64,000 nt of DNA from Paenibacillus sp. YYML68. Lineage in GTDB: Bacteria > Bacillota > Bacilli > Paenibacillales > NBRC-103111. Numbering within the stretch: the first letter of the stretch is position 1; every line of letters starts with the position of its first letter. Below the pieces are notes generated by a model. The model saw only the letters and a list, made by a program, of their open reading frames with translations. It was not told the DNA's origin and did not search any database. Position numbers and translations under genes: made by a program. The stretch lies in NCBI RefSeq assembly GCF_027923405.1, contig NZ_BQYI01000001.1:69501-133500 (forward strand), in the 5' to 3' direction. Below are positions 7,786-17,703 of this stretch, in pieces.

Positions 7786-10668
7786 CTATACAACCGCATC
7801 CTCTAGCGCCTTCAGACGCTTATAGTAATCCTCCGAACGCTCTCGATCACGCTCGAGAATCGGCTTCAAGTACTTGCCCGTATACGAGCCCTCTACCTTG
7901 ACGACCTCCTCAGGCGTACCAGTCGCTACGATCATACCGCCGCGGTTGCCGCCCTCAGGACCAAGGTCGATCAAGTAATCGGCAGTCTTGATGACATCAA
8001 GGTTGTGCTCAATAACAAGCACCGAGTCCCCGTTCTCTACGAGACGATGCAGCACCTTCAGCAGACGGTCTATATCATCGATATGAAGCCCTGTCGTCGG
8101 CTCGTCAAGAATGTAGATCGTCTTGCCAGTGCTGCGACGATACAGCTCAGCAGCCAGCTTCACGCGCTGCGCCTCACCACCGGATAACGTCGTAGCTGGC
8201 TGACCAAGATTCATGTAGCCAAGTCCGACATCGAGCAGCGTCTGCAGCTTGCGGTGAATACGCGGAATGTTCTTGAAGAACTCGCACGCATCCTCTATCG
8301 TTAACGCCAGCACATCGGATATGCTGAGGCCCTTGTACTTCACCTCCAGCGTCTCACGATTGTACCGCTTCCCCTTACAAATCTCGCAAGGCACGTAGAC
8401 GTCTGGCAAGAAGTGCATCTCAATCTTAATAATTCCGTCGCCGCGGCACGCCTCACAGCGTCCGCCCTTCACATTGAAGCTGAAGCGTCCCTTCTTGTAG
8501 CCGCGAACCTTCGCCTCATTCGTAGCCGAGAAGACGTCGCGGATGTCATCGAATACTCCGGTGTACGTAGCCGGATTCGAGCGCGGCGTACGTCCGATCG
8601 GCGACTGATCAATATCGATCACCTTATCGACGTGCTCCAGTCCCTTGAACTCCTTGTACTCACCGGGCCTCACCTTCCCGCCGTTCAGCTCCTTAGCGAG
8701 TGTCTTGTACAAGATCTCATTAATGAGCGTGCTCTTACCCGAACCGGATACACCAGTCACGCAGCTGAATACACCGAGCGGGAACTTCACATTGACGCCG
8801 CGCAGGTTGTTCTCCTTCGCGCCGCGAATCTCGAGCCACTTGTCATTCGTCTTGCGACGCTCAGGCGGGACAGGAATGAACTTCTTACCGCTCAAGTATT
8901 GACCGGTTAGTGACGCCGGGTCCTCCATAATCTCCTTCGGCGTCCCCTGCGCGACCACTTGTCCACCGTGGATGCCTGCACCGGGGCCGATGTCGATAAT
9001 ATAGTCAGCGGCCATCATCGTGTCTTCGTCATGCTCGACGACAATGAGCGTATTACCGAGATCGCGCATATGCACCAGCGTCTGGATGAGCCTGTCGTTG
9101 TCGCGCTGATGCAATCCGATGCTCGGCTCGTCCAATATATATAGGACGCCCATCAAGCTCGAACCGATCTGCGTAGCCAGCCGAATCCGCTGCGCCTCGC
9201 CGCCGGACAGCGTCCCTGCCGCTCGGCTCATCGACAAGTAATCAAGTCCGACGTTCACGAGGAAGCCGAGTCGAGCCTTGATCTCCTTCAGAATGAGATG
9301 CGCAATCGTCAGCTCACGCTCATTGAGCGTAAGCGAATCGAACCAGCTGTGCGCCTCTCCGATCGACAGCGACGTTACGTGTGCGATGTTCCGCGTACCG
9401 ACCGTTACCGCGAGCGATTCCGGCTTCAAGCGTTGCCCCTTGCACTTACCGCATGGCTTCGCGCTCATATATTGCTCGATATGCTCGCGAATTCCGTCCG
9501 AGAACGTCTCGCGGTATCGTCGCTCCAGATTATTGACGATGCCCTCGAAGGCGACCATCGCTTCCTTCTTATGCCCGAAGTCGTTCTCATACTTGAACTT
9601 CACCTTCTCGCCGCCTGTACCGTTCAGCAGCTTGCTCATCTGCTCCTTCGTCAGCTCAGCGATCGGCACGTCCTGCGGAATGCCGTAGTGTTCACATACC
9701 GACGCGAGAAATTGCGGGTAATAATTCGACGTGCTGCCCGCCCACGCCTCGAACGCGCCCTCCTGAATGGACAGCTTCGGGTTCGGCACCAGCATCTCGG
9801 AGTCCACAATCATCTTAAGCCCAAGACCGTCACAGTCTGGACAAGCACCGTACGGGCTGTTGAACGAGAACATGCGGGGCGCCAACTCCTCGATGCTGAA
9901 GCCGCACTCTGGACAAGCGAGGTTCTGACTGAACAGCAGCTCCTCCTGATCGATGATGTCGACGATGACGCGACCATCTGCCAGCTTCAGCGCCGTCTCG
10001 AGCGAGTCCGCTAGTCGCGCCTGTACATCGTCCTTCACGACGATTCGGTCGACGACAACCTCGATGTTGTGCTTCTTGTTCTTCTCCAGCTCGATCGTCT
10101 CGGACAGCTCGCGCAGCTCGCCGTTGACGCGAACGCGAACGAACCCCTGCTTATGCACATCTGCGAGCAGCTTCGAATGCTCCCCCTTGCGACCCGATAC
10201 GAGCGGAGCCAGGATCTGCAGCTTCGTCCGCTCTGGGTATTCCATAATGCGGTCGACCATCTGCTCGACCGTCTGCGACGTAATCTCGATGCCGTGCTCC
10301 GGACAGTGAGGACGTCCGACACGTGCGAACAGCAGTCGCAAGTAGTCGTAAATTTCCGTTACGGTACCGACCGTCGACCGCGGGTTACGACTTGTCGTCT
10401 TCTGGTCAATCGAGATCGCAGGAGACAGCCCTTCAATCGAGTCGACGTCCGGCTTGTCCATCTGCCCGAGAAACTGCCTCGCATACGCAGACAGCGATTC
10501 GACATACCGACGCTGTCCCTCGGCGTAGATCGTATCGAACGCCAGAGACGATTTACCCGAGCCGCTCAAGCCCGTCAGCACGACAAATTTGTCACGTGGA
10601 ATCGTGACGTCTACATTTTTAAGATTGTGGGCTCGCGCGCCCTTAATTACGATGTTGTCTCTGGCCAC
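7786..10668 (-). CDS. uvrA: UvrABC system protein A
   Basis: The damage-recognition ATPase of nucleotide excision repair, 960 residues, near the family norm. Both ABC modules are complete: the N-terminal Walker A is GLSGSGKS with signature [14 protein letters not shown], and the C-terminal Walker A is GVSGSGKS with signature [14 protein letters not shown]. The zinc-binding CPECG..CPDCDG pair, a CGKCKG motif and the later CEACRG..CEICKG finger are all visible. UvrA dimers load UvrB onto damaged DNA. The gene begins 24 bases after uvrB ends on the same strand, so the two form an operon in the order uvrB-uvrA, as in other Bacillales. Confidence 0.98.
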   Translation of the reverse strand: MARDNIVIKGARAHNLKNVDVTIPRDKFVVLTGLSGSGKSSLAFDTIYAEGQRRYVESLSAYARQFLGQMDKPDVDSIEGLSPAISIDQKTTSRNPRSTVGTVTEIYDYLRLLFARVGRPHCPEHGIEITSQTVEQMVDRIMEYPERTKLQILAPLVSGRKGEHSKLLADVHKQGFVRVRVNGELRELSETIELEKNKKHNIEVVVDRIVVKDDVQARLADSLETALKLADGRVIVDIIDQEELLFSQNLACPECGFSIEELAPRMFSFNSPYGACPDCDGLGLKMIVDSEMLVPNPKLSIQEGAFEAWAGSTSNYYPQFLASVCEHYGIPQDVPIAELTKEQMSKLLNGTGGEKVKFKYENDFGHKKEAMVAFEGIVNNLERRYRETFSDGIREHIEQYMSAKPCGKCKGQRLKPESLAVTVGTRNIAHVTSLSIGEAHSWFDSLTLNERELTIAHLILKEIKARLGFLVNVGLDYLSMSRAAGTLSGGEAQRIRLATQIGSSLMGVLYILDEPSIGLHQRDNDRLIQTLVHMRDLGNTLIVVEHDEDTMMAADYIIDIGPGAGIHGGQVVAQGTPKEIMEDPASLTGQYLSGKKFIPVPPERRKTNDKWLEIRGAKENNLRGVNVKFPLGVFSCVTGVSGSGKSTLINEILYKTLAKELNGGKVRPGEYKEFKGLEHVDKVIDIDQSPIGRTPRSNPATYTGVFDDIRDVFSATNEAKVRGYKKGRFSFNVKGGRCEACRGDGIIKIEMHFLPDVYVPCEICKGKRYNRETLEVKYKGLSISDVLALTIEDACEFFKNIPRIHRKLQTLLDVGLGYMNLGQPATTLSGGEAQRVKLAAELYRRSTGKTIYILDEPTTGLHIDDIDRLLKVLHRLVENGDSVLVIEHNLDVIKTADYLIDLGPEGGNRGGMIVATGTPEEVVKVEGSYTGKYLKPILERDRERSEDYYKRLKALEDAVV

Positions 10669-10692
10669 AGTTCGATCAACTCCTACCCTTAG

Positions 10693-12687
10693 TTACAGCT
10701 CGGCCTTCAGCTCGAGTACCGCATCACGCAGCTCTGCAGCTCGCTCGAACTGCAAATTTCTAGCTGCTTCCTTCATCTCCTGCTCCAGACGCTCGATCAT
10801 CGACATCCGGTCCTTCTTCGACATCTTCTGCTTCGCATCCGCCAAGTAGTCCGCCTTCTGCTCGGCAACCTTCGTCGCCTCGATCACGTCGCGAATCTTC
10901 TTCTTAATGGTCTGCGGCGTTATGCCGTGCTTCTCGTTATACGCGAGCTGAATCGTGCGGCGGCGCTCTGTCTCGCCAATCGCCTTCGTCATCGAGTCCG
11001 TCATCTTATCGCCATACATGATGACGCGCCCTTCCGAGTTACGAGCTGCCCGCCCTATCGTCTGAATGAGCGACCGCTCGGCTCTGAGGAACCCTTCCTT
11101 GTCCGCATCGAGAATCGCCACGAGCGACACCTCCGGCAGGTCTAGACCTTCCCGCAGCAGGTTGATGCCGATCAGGACATGGAACACCCCAAGGCGCAGC
11201 TCCCGCAAAATCTGCATCCGCTCCAGCGTCTTGATCTCCGAATGCAAATACCGAACCTTGATGCCGATCTCCTTCAAGTAGTCGGTCAAGTCCTCGGACA
11301 TCTTCTTCGTCAGCGTCGTCACGAGCACGCGCTCATCGCGCTTCATGCGCTCATGGATCTCGCCAATCAAGTCATCAATCTGCCCCTTGGTCGGCCTCAC
11401 CTCGATGATCGGATCAATGAGACCCGTCGGACGAATAATTTGCTCGATCATCTCCGGACAACGCTCCAGCTCGTAGGGCCCCGGTGTCGCCGAGATATAC
11501 ATGATCTGATTGATCTTCTCCTCGAACTCCTCGAAGCGAAGAGGACGGTTATCAAGAGCCGACGGCAAGCGGAAGCCGTGATCGACGAGCACCTGCTTGC
11601 GCGCACGGTCGCCGTTATACATGGCGCGAATTTGCGGCAGCGTCACGTGAGACTCATCAATCAGAATCAGCATATCATCTGGAAAATAATCAAGAAGCGT
11701 ATACGGCGTCGCTCCTGGCTCGCGGAACGTCAGCGGACCGGAGTAATTCTCGATACCCGAGCAGAAGCCCATCTCCTGCATCATCTCGATGTCGTAGCGT
11801 GTTCGCTGCTCCAGCCGCTGCGCCTCCAGCAGCTTGCCCTGCTCCCGAAGCTCGGCCAGCCTCTCCTCCAGCTCTCGCTCAATGTTGAGGATCGCCTTCT
11901 TCATCGTCTCCTCCTGCGTCACGAAGTGAGAGGCCGGGAAGATCGCAATATGCTCGCGCTCACTGATGATTTCTCCAGTCAGCACGTTAATCTCGGTAAT
12001 GCGTTCGATCTCGTCGCCGAACAGCTCCACCCGAATCGCATGCTCGCTGTTCGAGGCCGGGAAGATCTCCACCACATCGCCTCGTACACGGAATGTACCG
12101 CGCACGAAGTTCATATCGTTACGCTGGTATTGAATGTCTATTAAGCGGTGCAGAATATCTTGTCGCGACTTCTCCATACCTCTGCGCAACGACAGCACAA
12201 GGCTTCGGTACTCCATCGGAGAACCGAGGCCGTATATACAGGACACACTCGCCACGATCACGACGTCTCTGCGCTCGAACAGGGCGCTCGTCGCCGAGTG
12301 CCGCAGCTTGTCGATCTCCTCGTTGATGCTGGAATCCTTCTCAATATACGTATCCGACGACGGAATGTACGCCTCCGGCTGGAAGTAGTCGTAATAGCTT
12401 ACGAAATATTCCACCGCATTATGTGGGAAAAACTCCTTCAGCTCGCTGCACAGCTGTGCAGCTAAGGTCTTGTTGTGAGCGATCAGCAGCGTCGGTCGGT
12501 TCAGCTCTGCAATAACGTGCGCAGCGGTGAACGTCTTCCCCGTGCCTGTGGCCCCGAGCAGCGTCTGATGCTTGCGTCCTGAGCGAATGGAATCTACGAG
12601 CTTGCGGATGGCGGCAGGCTGATCTCCTTGTGGCGTATAATCCGATACCAGCTCGAACTTCTGATCGCTTACGATCACTTCGTTCAT
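10693..12687 (-). CDS. uvrB: UvrABC system protein B
   Basis: The 664-residue helicase-like subunit of nucleotide excision repair, which receives damaged DNA from UvrA and recruits UvrC. The N-terminus carries the Walker A motif GATGTGKT. The damage-probing beta-hairpin region [12 protein letters not shown] follows, then helicase motifs such as DESHVTLPQ and the late [10 protein letters not shown]. The C-terminal 40 residues form the UVR domain that contacts UvrC. The length matches the family. It is the first gene of the uvrBA operon and is divergent from motAB. In Bacillus the operon is under LexA control; I did not identify a clear LexA site in the 200-base divergent region. Confidence 0.98.
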   Translation of the reverse strand: MNEVIVSDQKFELVSDYTPQGDQPAAIRKLVDSIRSGRKHQTLLGATGTGKTFTAAHVIAELNRPTLLIAHNKTLAAQLCSELKEFFPHNAVEYFVSYYDYFQPEAYIPSSDTYIEKDSSINEEIDKLRHSATSALFERRDVVIVASVSCIYGLGSPMEYRSLVLSLRRGMEKSRQDILHRLIDIQYQRNDMNFVRGTFRVRGDVVEIFPASNSEHAIRVELFGDEIERITEINVLTGEIISEREHIAIFPASHFVTQEETMKKAILNIERELEERLAELREQGKLLEAQRLEQRTRYDIEMMQEMGFCSGIENYSGPLTFREPGATPYTLLDYFPDDMLILIDESHVTLPQIRAMYNGDRARKQVLVDHGFRLPSALDNRPLRFEEFEEKINQIMYISATPGPYELERCPEMIEQIIRPTGLIDPIIEVRPTKGQIDDLIGEIHERMKRDERVLVTTLTKKMSEDLTDYLKEIGIKVRYLHSEIKTLERMQILRELRLGVFHVLIGINLLREGLDLPEVSLVAILDADKEGFLRAERSLIQTIGRAARNSEGRVIMYGDKMTDSMTKAIGETERRRTIQLAYNEKHGITPQTIKKKIRDVIEATKVAEQKADYLADAKQKMSKKDRMSMIERLEQEMKEAARNLQFERAAELRDAVLELKAEL

Positions 12688-12722
12688 TTCATCACCCTTC
12701 CGGAAAAGGTCGAACTCACGGC

Positions 12723-12750
12723 TAAAGTTTTAGATTGGGATACCCGATAA
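12723..12750 (+). promoter_or_regulatory. Sigma-D (flagellar) promoter of motAB
   Basis: TAAA at 12723-12726 and CCCGATAA at 12743-12750 are 16 bases apart. This closely matches the sigma-D consensus of TAAA and GCCGATAT with about 15 bases between. It faces motA and would give a leader of about 145 bases. The match supports flagellar control of the stator genes. Confidence 0.75.
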
Positions 12751-12901
12751 ATAAATATGCGTGAGCAAACGTCGCTTGTCGCTCTGTTCGCGTATTGTCG
12801 ATTTAATAGGAATATTTGTTCCCATCTATTATACTCGTTTTTCCAATGCGTTGCAAACAGGCTAAGAGCCTTATACCTTAACTCTGAAGGAGCGAAAGAG
12901 C

Positions 12902-13690
12902 ATGGACTTGATCACCATCATCGGCATCGTTGTCGGGATCGGAGCATTGACGGTAGGCTATATGATGGACGGCGGACATCTTTCCGGATTGTTCGTACCG
13001 AGCGCGCTAATCATCATATTCGGTGGAACGATCGGCGCCGTGCTGGTCAGCTTCCCGCTGAAGCAGGTGAAGCAGCTTGGCAGTGCCGTTCAGATGGCGT
13101 TTCTCGATAAGCAGACCGACCCGCTCGACACGATCGACGAATTCTACAACATGACCCTCACCGCTCGGCGAGAAGGCGTGCTTGCCCTTGAGGACACGGC
13201 ACAGGAGCATCCGAACGCGTTCATTCGCGACGGTCTGCAGCTCGTCGTAGACGGCACCGACCCGGAGCAGCTGCGTGAGATTCTGGAGCTGGAGATCGAG
13301 GCGGTCGAGCGCAAGCACGAAGGCTGGGCCAAAATGTTCGAGGCTGCCGGCGGCTACGCGCCGACGATGGGTATTCTCGGCACCGTGCTCGGCCTCATTC
13401 ACGTCCTCGGCAACCTGGAGGACCCGAGCAAGCTCGGTCCGGCCATCGCGGTCGCCTTCACGGCGACGCTGTACGGCGTCGGCTCCGCGAACCTGCTGTT
13501 CCTGCCGATTGCCAGCAAGATCAAGTCGCGCAGCGCCGAGCACGTGCTTCACTACGAGCTCATGCTTGAAGGCTTGCTCTCCCTGCAGGCCGGGGTGAAC
13601 CCGGTTATTATCAAGAAGAAGCTGCTCGCATACGTTCAAGTGCAGGCTAAGCCTGCTGCGAAGGATGGTGAGTCGCTTGGCGAAGAGTAG
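12902..13690 (+). CDS. motA: Flagellar motor stator protein MotA
   Basis: This 262-residue protein has the four membrane segments of MotA/MotP: two near the N-terminus (about residues 2-20 and 29-50) and two late (about 150-172 and 184-204). A long cytoplasmic loop between them contacts the rotor. The conserved late block TMGILGTVLGLIHVLGNL..LGPAIAVAFTATLYGVG is present. With MotB it forms the ion channel that drives flagellar rotation; whether it uses protons or sodium cannot be decided here. It is preceded by GAAGGAG and by a sigma-D promoter, and its end overlaps motB by 26 bases. Confidence 0.93.
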   Translation: MDLITIIGIVVGIGALTVGYMMDGGHLSGLFVPSALIIIFGGTIGAVLVSFPLKQVKQLGSAVQMAFLDKQTDPLDTIDEFYNMTLTARREGVLALEDTAQEHPNAFIRDGLQLVVDGTDPEQLREILELEIEAVERKHEGWAKMFEAAGGYAPTMGILGTVLGLIHVLGNLEDPSKLGPAIAVAFTATLYGVGSANLLFLPIASKIKSRSAEHVLHYELMLEGLLSLQAGVNPVIIKKKLLAYVQVQAKPAAKDGESLGEE

Positions 13691-14441
13691 AAGACGCCGG
13701 CAGCGCAAGGAGGGGCACGTGAACAACGAGCGCTGGCTGCTCAGCTATGCGGATTTTATAACGCTAGTGCTAATCTTCTTCATTATTATGTACGCGATGA
13801 GTCAGGTGGACGCGAAGAAGTACGAGGTGCTCGCTCAATCGCTCCAGCTGGAGTTCCGCAAGGCCGACTCGATTACGCCCCAGGGCGAAGGACTGAATGG
13901 CTCGGTCAACCCGTCCAAGCAGCCAGACAAGACGAGCACAGAGCAGCCATCAGAGGCCGAGCTAGCCGAGCAGCTGAAGGCTGAACGGGAGAAGCAGCTG
14001 GAGGATTTGCTGCAGAAGGTGCAGACCTATATCGCCGAGAACAACCTGCAGACGCTCGCCTCTGCTGCGAACACTCCAAGAGGCGTAGCGGTCACGTTGA
14101 ACGACCTGTTCTTGTTCGATCTCGGGAAGGCCGACCTGAAGCCGGGTGCCCTCCCGGTGCTGAACCAGCTGGCGAGCTTGTTCCCGTCACTGAACGCGAC
14201 GATCAGCATTGAAGGACATACAGACGACCTCCCGCTCGGCACCGGCTCGATCTATGGAGACAATTGGGGGCTGTCGCAGGCTCGCTCGTTGTCAGTGCTC
14301 CGCTACTTCGTCAACGACATGGCACAGGACCCGAAGCGGTTCGTCTCCACGTCGTATGCGGACACAAGACCGATCGTGGACAATACGAACGAGGAGAACA
14401 GGGCGAAGAACCGCCGCGTCGAGATCGTCGTCCTGCGCTAA
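13665..14441 (+). CDS. motB: Flagellar motor stator protein MotB
   Basis: This 258-residue partner of MotA has a basic cytoplasmic N-terminus (KSRRRRQRK) and one membrane segment holding the ion-binding aspartate D30 in LSYADFITL. A charged linker follows, then a C-terminal OmpA-like peptidoglycan-binding domain (IEGHTDDLPLG to RRVEIVV), which anchors the stator to the wall. The start lies inside the end of motA, so translation is probably coupled; a later GTG near 13720 is possible but would remove the basic leader. The pair is followed by the hairpin at 14506-14606, shared with minJ on the other strand. Confidence 0.93.
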   Translation: MVSRLAKSRRRRQRKEGHVNNERWLLSYADFITLVLIFFIIMYAMSQVDAKKYEVLAQSLQLEFRKADSITPQGEGLNGSVNPSKQPDKTSTEQPSEAELAEQLKAEREKQLEDLLQKVQTYIAENNLQTLASAANTPRGVAVTLNDLFLFDLGKADLKPGALPVLNQLASLFPSLNATISIEGHTDDLPLGTGSIYGDNWGLSQARSLSVLRYFVNDMAQDPKRFVSTSYADTRPIVDNTNEENRAKNRRVEIVVLR

Positions 14442-14505
14442 GCTGCAGCTTGTCCATGCACGCATTCTGCTTCTGTTGTTCCCTTCTACCGCTCTACCGC
14501 ATGAA

Positions 14506-14606
14506 AAAAAGCCGACTCGCAAGCTCAAAAGCCGCCTGTTCAACCGGCAGAGGATGCTCCTCCTGCCCGCTGACATGCAGCTCCGACCGCTTGCAGTCGG
14601 CTTATT
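14506..14606. terminator. Large nested hairpin between motB and minJ
   Basis: GCCGACTCGCAAGC (14511-14524) pairs with GCTTGCAGTCGGC, flanked by seven A on the left and a T-rich stretch on the right. The roughly 65 bases inside carry their own stem (GGCAG-AGGA-TGC-TCCT-CTGCC). On the minus strand, toward which minJ runs, the stem is followed by seven T. The plan matches the element at 268-388. Confidence 0.65.
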
Positions 14607-14669
14607 TATTGTTATTGTAGCAAGCTGTAAGCCTTCTTACGACTCCCACATAAGTCTAGCCTCGAGAGC

Positions 14670-15986
14670 CTACATCCCTCGATCAATCTGCTTCTCATTG
14701 CGCAGCAAGCCTGTCAGCTTGCGGCGGAAGTAGGACCAGAACGACAGCGGCTTCGTGTCCACATAATACAGCACATCCTCATCCGGAGCCAGAATGATGC
14801 CCAGCTGATGGTGATCTCCCGAGTAGACCGCCCGCTTCAAGAAGCGGCTCTCTCTGGCGTAATCGAGTATCTCCAGACGACAATAAGCTGAATTCAGCTG
14901 CATCGCCTGGTGAAGCTCCTGCTTCGTTCGAATGGGCACACCGTTCACCTTGCTGATGACCTCGCCTGGCCGAAGACCGAGCTCCTCTGCCGGACTGCCT
15001 GGCAGCACCGCGAGAATATTGAGCCCCTTGCCATCCTGCACATAGATCGGTGCACGCTTCTCTTCATCGCGACGGCTGAAGACGATCATTCCCTCGTGCA
15101 GCAGCACCGCGAGCAGACATAGCCAGAACGTCAGCACCGGAGCTAATGCAGCTAGTAAGGCCAGCAGGAGCACTGCCCCTGAATAGCCGAGAAGCAGCGT
15201 CGAGCTCATGCGGGCTTTATCCTTAGGCACACGGGACATCGTCAGCTCGGTGAAGCCGACCATAACGGGGAAGCCGATGATCATCCAGCCGTTCTGCCAC
15301 ATCTCACCCCCGAGCAGCGGCGACCAAGGCAGGCTGACGGCACCCGCTCCTGCCCCGCCTACTGCCGCATCCGGACTGAGCGGCACAATCAAGAACAGCG
15401 CCATCGGCCAGAAGCCCTGCAGCTGGTAAGCACCGACCATACGGCCGCGCTTGCCCTCTACGAACAGCGGTGTCGACAGCCGCGTTCCTAGCGTACGCAC
15501 GTAGACCGCCTCGGCCAGATGAAGCACAGCGACCAGGGCGAGCATAGACGGCGCGTTGAACGCCAGAATCGGCCCTGTCAGCCATTGCCACTCCGCGGAC
15601 GAGCCAACTCCAGGTATGCTGCTCAGTATCGCATGCAGCATGCCGAGGACGCCTACTGCATACGCCCAGCACATATATCGCACACGAACCAGTGCGATCA
15701 AGAGCGATACGAGCCACAGCAGCAACACTGCCTCGAGCTGAACAGTAGCCCCGATGACAGCCATCAGCGCTGATGCGACGAGACCGCCGAAGAACCCCCA
15801 CATGACCGTGCGCCACGATTCCGAGAGCAGCGAATGCAGCTTCGTCGAGAACAGTCTCCGCTCTAGCGCAATTTGCCGCCGATACTGCAGCACGATCACG
15901 AGAATGCCGACGTAGTAAAAAGGATGCAGCAGCAGCTGTAAAATAGCTTCCAGCCATTGCAAGCCTAACGTTTGAACCCAGCTCAT
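14670..15986 (-). CDS. minJ: MinJ-like PDZ membrane protein
   Basis: This 438-residue protein has about eight hydrophobic segments over the first 300 residues and a C-terminal PDZ domain (GLNILAVLPGSPAEELGLRPGEVISKVNG). The layout and the position just after ctpB match Bacillus MinJ, which bridges DivIVA and MinD so that division is blocked at the cell poles. The chosen start is the ATG at 15986, preceded by AAGGAG at seven bases; a frame reaching 16070 lacks such a site. A terminator at 16041-16086 separates it from ctpB, so it probably has its own promoter. The family assignment relies on domain layout plus synteny. Confidence 0.8.
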   Translation of the reverse strand: MSWVQTLGLQWLEAILQLLLHPFYYVGILVIVLQYRRQIALERRLFSTKLHSLLSESWRTVMWGFFGGLVASALMAVIGATVQLEAVLLLWLVSLLIALVRVRYMCWAYAVGVLGMLHAILSSIPGVGSSAEWQWLTGPILAFNAPSMLALVAVLHLAEAVYVRTLGTRLSTPLFVEGKRGRMVGAYQLQGFWPMALFLIVPLSPDAAVGGAGAGAVSLPWSPLLGGEMWQNGWMIIGFPVMVGFTELTMSRVPKDKARMSSTLLLGYSGAVLLLALLAALAPVLTFWLCLLAVLLHEGMIVFSRRDEEKRAPIYVQDGKGLNILAVLPGSPAEELGLRPGEVISKVNGVPIRTKQELHQAMQLNSAYCRLEILDYARESRFLKRAVYSGDHHQLGIILAPDEDVLYYVDTKPLSFWSYFRRKLTGLLRNEKQIDRGM

Positions 15987-16040
15987 AGCCCGCTCCTTCA
16001 TATTGCAACTTATAGTAGTAAGGATTGCTCTATTATTGGT

Positions 16041-16086
16041 CAAAAAAATAAGAGGTCGCCCTTCGATCACTCGAAGGACACCTCCC
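16041..16086 (-). terminator. Terminator downstream of ctpB
   Basis: On the minus strand AGGTG.CCTTCGA pairs with TCGAAGG..ACCT and is followed after a few bases by seven T (A run at 16041-16047 on the plus strand). It ends the ftsE-ftsX-M23-ctpB transcript before minJ. Confidence 0.75.
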
Positions 16087-16164
16087 TATTCGTTCGACAT
16101 CAGCTGGAGCTTTTCCTGCACAGCTCCTGAAATTGGCAATGCAATACAGTGTGGCTAGCTACAG

Positions 16165-17619
16165 CTACCGGATCTCCTTACGGATCGATTCGAGCGCCGC
16201 CTTCAGCTGCAGATCGTTCTTCGGATCGCGAATCGCCGCGACAATCGCCTTCTCCAGCTTCGTCGCCGTCTCCTCATCGACCTCGCCAGTAACAGGCACG
16301 CTGTTCGCACGCTGGAATGACTTAACCGCTTGCGCCGTCTGATCATTGTAGTAGCCGTCCTCACGCCCAGGGTCATACCCAGCCCCCTTCAGCATGATCT
16401 GCAGGTTCTTCACATCTTCGCTGTTCATATCCGGCTTCAGGGTCTGCTTCTTGCTCAGCGGCGCTGCCTTGAAGTAGGCTGGCTGCTCGACCGCGAGGTC
16501 CGGCGCGATGCCCGTCTTATGGATCCAAGTGCCATCAGGCGTCAGCCACTTGTAGACAGTCATCTTGATGTTGCTGCCGTCGCCCATCTCTTGCTCGAAC
16601 GTCACCTGCACGGTACCCTTACCGAACGTCGTCTCGCCAATCAGCTTGCTGCCCGCCGAATCGTGCAGCGCTCCCGCTAATATCTCGGAGGCGCTGGCGC
16701 TGCCCTTATTAATGAGAACATGCACTGGATACGGCTTGCCGCCGTCCTGCTCCGACTTCGTCTCCTCGCGCAGTCCCTTGCGGTTCTCGATCTGCACGAT
16801 TGGCTTGCCCTTCGGCACGAACGGCTCGACGATCTCCACGACAGAGGAGAGCAGACCGCCCGGATCGTTGCGCACATCAATAATAAGACCCTTCAAGCCC
16901 TTCTTCTCCAGAGCGGCCAGCTCCTCATTGAAGCTCTCAGCTGTGTTCGTCGCGAACTGTCGGATCTCGATCTTGCCGATGCTGCCCTCGAGCATCTCCG
17001 CCTTCACCGTCTCGACATCAATATCATCGCGCACGACAATAAGCTGGATCGGGTCGGTAACACCGGGACGCACAATCTCAAGCTTCGCCTGTGTTCCCTT
17101 CGGACCGCGAATCTTCATAATCGCCTGATTCAGCGTCAATCCATCGAGTGATTCTCCATTCACGGACAAGATCACATCATGCGCATGAAGACCAGCCTTC
17201 TCTGCCGGAGAGCCCTTGATCGGTGCGACGATCGTCACCTTGCCCTCCTCCTGCGTCACCTCAGCGCCAATGCCTTGGAACGAAGACGTGATATTCTCGC
17301 CGAACTGCTTCGCTTCCTTCTGATCCATGTACACGGTGAACGGATCCTCAAGCGTCTCCAGCATGCCGTTGATCGCCCCGTTCACAAGCTCCTCGTGATC
17401 GACCTCGCTCAGATACTTACTCGTAATCAGCTGATATGTGGTGGCAATTTTGTTGATGTCCTTGCCGCTCAAGCCGCTCTTCGCCTCGGCCGCCGCAGCA
17501 CCTACCTCGTTCTTCACCGCTGCGAATATCGCAGGGTTCACGATTGTGAGCGTCATAATACTGCTGGCGAACATCGAGAGCAGCACGAATGCAAGCACTG
17601 TACGTCCCTTAAACACCAT
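16165..17619 (-). CDS. ctpB: S41 carboxy-terminal processing protease CtpB
   Basis: A 484-residue membrane-anchored serine protease. After a single N-terminal membrane segment (VLAFVLLSMFASSIMTLTIV) come a helical region, a PDZ domain (KGSPAEKAGLHAHDVILSVNG) and the S41 catalytic core. The nucleophilic serine lies in NKGSASASEILAGAL and the general-base lysine in TTFGKGTVQ. A C-terminal peptidoglycan-binding domain (NLQIMLKGAGYDPGREDGYY) completes it. Bacillus CtpB cuts SpoIVFA during sigma-K checkpoint signalling. The start is the ATG at 17619 with GGAAGG upstream; a longer frame would use TTG at 17676. It lies 84 bases after the M23 peptidase gene. Confidence 0.92.
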   Translation of the reverse strand: MVFKGRTVLAFVLLSMFASSIMTLTIVNPAIFAAVKNEVGAAAAEAKSGLSGKDINKIATTYQLITSKYLSEVDHEELVNGAINGMLETLEDPFTVYMDQKEAKQFGENITSSFQGIGAEVTQEEGKVTIVAPIKGSPAEKAGLHAHDVILSVNGESLDGLTLNQAIMKIRGPKGTQAKLEIVRPGVTDPIQLIVVRDDIDVETVKAEMLEGSIGKIEIRQFATNTAESFNEELAALEKKGLKGLIIDVRNDPGGLLSSVVEIVEPFVPKGKPIVQIENRKGLREETKSEQDGGKPYPVHVLINKGSASASEILAGALHDSAGSKLIGETTFGKGTVQVTFEQEMGDGSNIKMTVYKWLTPDGTWIHKTGIAPDLAVEQPAYFKAAPLSKKQTLKPDMNSEDVKNLQIMLKGAGYDPGREDGYYNDQTAQAVKSFQRANSVPVTGEVDEETATKLEKAIVAAIRDPKNDLQLKAALESIRKEIR

Positions 17620-17703
17620 ATCGACCTTCCACCTGCCTTTGCTGTTCCTTACACTTGTCTCTCTATTGTATGACAAGCTATACCGATTTATGAACGAGCT
17701 GGA

